DNA of 7,174 nt from an uncultured Clostridia bacterium (GTDB lineage Bacteria; Bacillota; Clostridia; Oscillospirales; Acutalibacteraceae), in assembly GCA_937912045.1 (NCBI GenBank), contig CALDPI010000059.1, forward strand, positions 1 through 7,174. Reading direction: 5' to 3'. The notes beneath the pieces are model-generated. The model was given only the letters and a program-made list of their open reading frames with translations, did no database searches and was not told where the DNA came from. A program made the translations under genes and the position numbers. This document shows positions 6,418 through 7,174 of the stretch, piece after piece (position 1 is the stretch's first letter; the number at the start of each line of letters is the position of its first letter).

Positions 6418-7174
6418 ATGGTTAAAACACGTGTTGAAAATATAAAGAAAAATCTTTCCGCAGGTGAAGCGCTTATAATCACAAGCGCACCCAACCGCTT
6501 TTATGCAACGGGCTTTAAATCAAGCGCAGGCTTTGTCTTCATAACCAAGGACAAAGCCGAGCTGCTTATCGACTTCCGTTACATTGAAAAGGCCAAAAGC
6601 GTTGTAAACAGCTGCCTTGTCACCCTTTCCACAAATCCCGACAAGGAAATTGCAGAAAGGTGTGAAAAATACGGAATCAAAACACTTTACACCGAGGCCA
6701 CAAGTGTCAGCGTTGCAAGACGCGCAGCCCTATGTGCACTGTTAAACGGTGTAGAGGTTAGCGAATCCACAAAATTCGATTCGCTTCTTGAGGAGCTTCG
6801 CACCGTAAAAACCGAGGGAGAATTCTCCCTTATGAAAGAGGCCCAGGTCATCACCGACAAGACCTTTTCTTACATTTTAAATAACATAAAGGCAGGCCGC
6901 ACCGAGCGCGAGGTTATGCTTGATATGGAGTTTTATATGAGACGTCTCGGCTGTGACGGTGTTGCCTTTGATTTCGTTGTGGTGTCGGGCAAGAACTCCT
7001 CCCTGCCGCACGGTGTGCCGACCGACAAGGTTATTGAGGACGGCGATTTCATCACGATGGACTTCGGTGCAACGGTTGGCGGTTACCGCTCTGATATGAC
7101 AAGAACGGTTGCCGTTGGCTTTGTAACCGATGAAATGGCAGAGGTTTATAAAACCGTGCTTTGCGCTCAGCAAA
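6418..7174 (+). CDS. Xaa-Pro peptidase, M24B family (partial, C-terminus beyond window)
   Basis: This is a metallopeptidase that removes the residue preceding proline from peptides or dipeptides (aminopeptidase P / prolidase group), predicted cytosolic. Translating from ATG 6418 gives 252 residues open to the window edge, so roughly the last 100 of a family length near 350 are missing. Residues 1-130 form the creatinase N-terminal domain, including SAPNRFYATGF (23-33) and LLIDFRYIEKA (49-59). The pita-bread catalytic domain starts near 133 with TEGEFSLMKEAQVITDKTF. Visible active-site residues are His198 (SLPHGVP), metal ligands Asp215 (TMDFGA) and Asp226 (YRSDMTRT). The spacing of eleven is that of Asp260 and Asp271 in E. 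coli aminopeptidase P. The remaining His, Glu and Glu ligands lie outside. AGGTG overlaps the pepD stop five bases before the ATG. Sequence alone does not separate aminopeptidase P from prolidase, so I give no symbol; the length class and SLPHGVP fit the short Firmicute Xaa-Pro aminopeptidases. Confidence 0.92.
   Translation, partial: MVKTRVENIKKNLSAGEALIITSAPNRFYATGFKSSAGFVFITKDKAELLIDFRYIEKAKSVVNSCLVTLSTNPDKEIAERCEKYGIKTLYTEATSVSVARRAALCALLNGVEVSESTKFDSLLEELRTVKTEGEFSLMKEAQVITDKTFSYILNNIKAGRTEREVMLDMEFYMRRLGCDGVAFDFVVVSGKNSSLPHGVPTDKVIEDGDFITMDFGATVGGYRSDMTRTVAVGFVTDEMAEVYKTVLCAQQ

Overview
The window looks like part of a chromosome from an anaerobic Firmicute of the class Clostridia, probably an uncultured gut-type lineage. 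This is inferred from roughly balanced GC, clear purine-rich ribosome-binding sites, tightly packed operons, and the style of the MATE, PepD and M24B proteins. No rRNA or other phylogenetic marker is present, so the assignment is only suggestive.

Region 1 (1-290) does not match the rest. It is AT-rich (78 G/C in the first 240 bases, about 33%). Its only credible coding signal is the C-terminal part of an unrecognised protein on the minus strand, with strongly AT-biased codons. This frame has no plausible N-terminus and stops being convincing near 250-275, just before the sugar permease gene. The pattern fits a recombination breakpoint or an assembly/cloning chimera.

Region 2 (276-3546) is a plus-strand carbohydrate operon. 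Two ABC-transporter permeases of the MalF/MalG type overlap by 4 bases. A 4-alpha-glucanotransferase (MalQ, GH77) follows after 14 bases. Together they suggest uptake of maltose or maltodextrins followed by intracellular glucan-chain rearrangement. The solute-binding protein and ATPase are not in the window. A strong intrinsic terminator ends the unit.

Region 3 (3550-7174) is a second plus-strand operon with a near-consensus sigma-70-type promoter. It encodes a MATE-family exporter, an aminoacyl-histidine dipeptidase (PepD, M20C) overlapping it by 4 bases, and after an 8-base gap an M24B Xaa-Pro peptidase that runs off the window end. Co-expression of a MATE exporter with two enzymes of terminal peptide breakdown is the most interesting functional association here. 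I found no CRISPR array, tRNA, rRNA, insertion sequence, phage gene cluster or clearly novel system.
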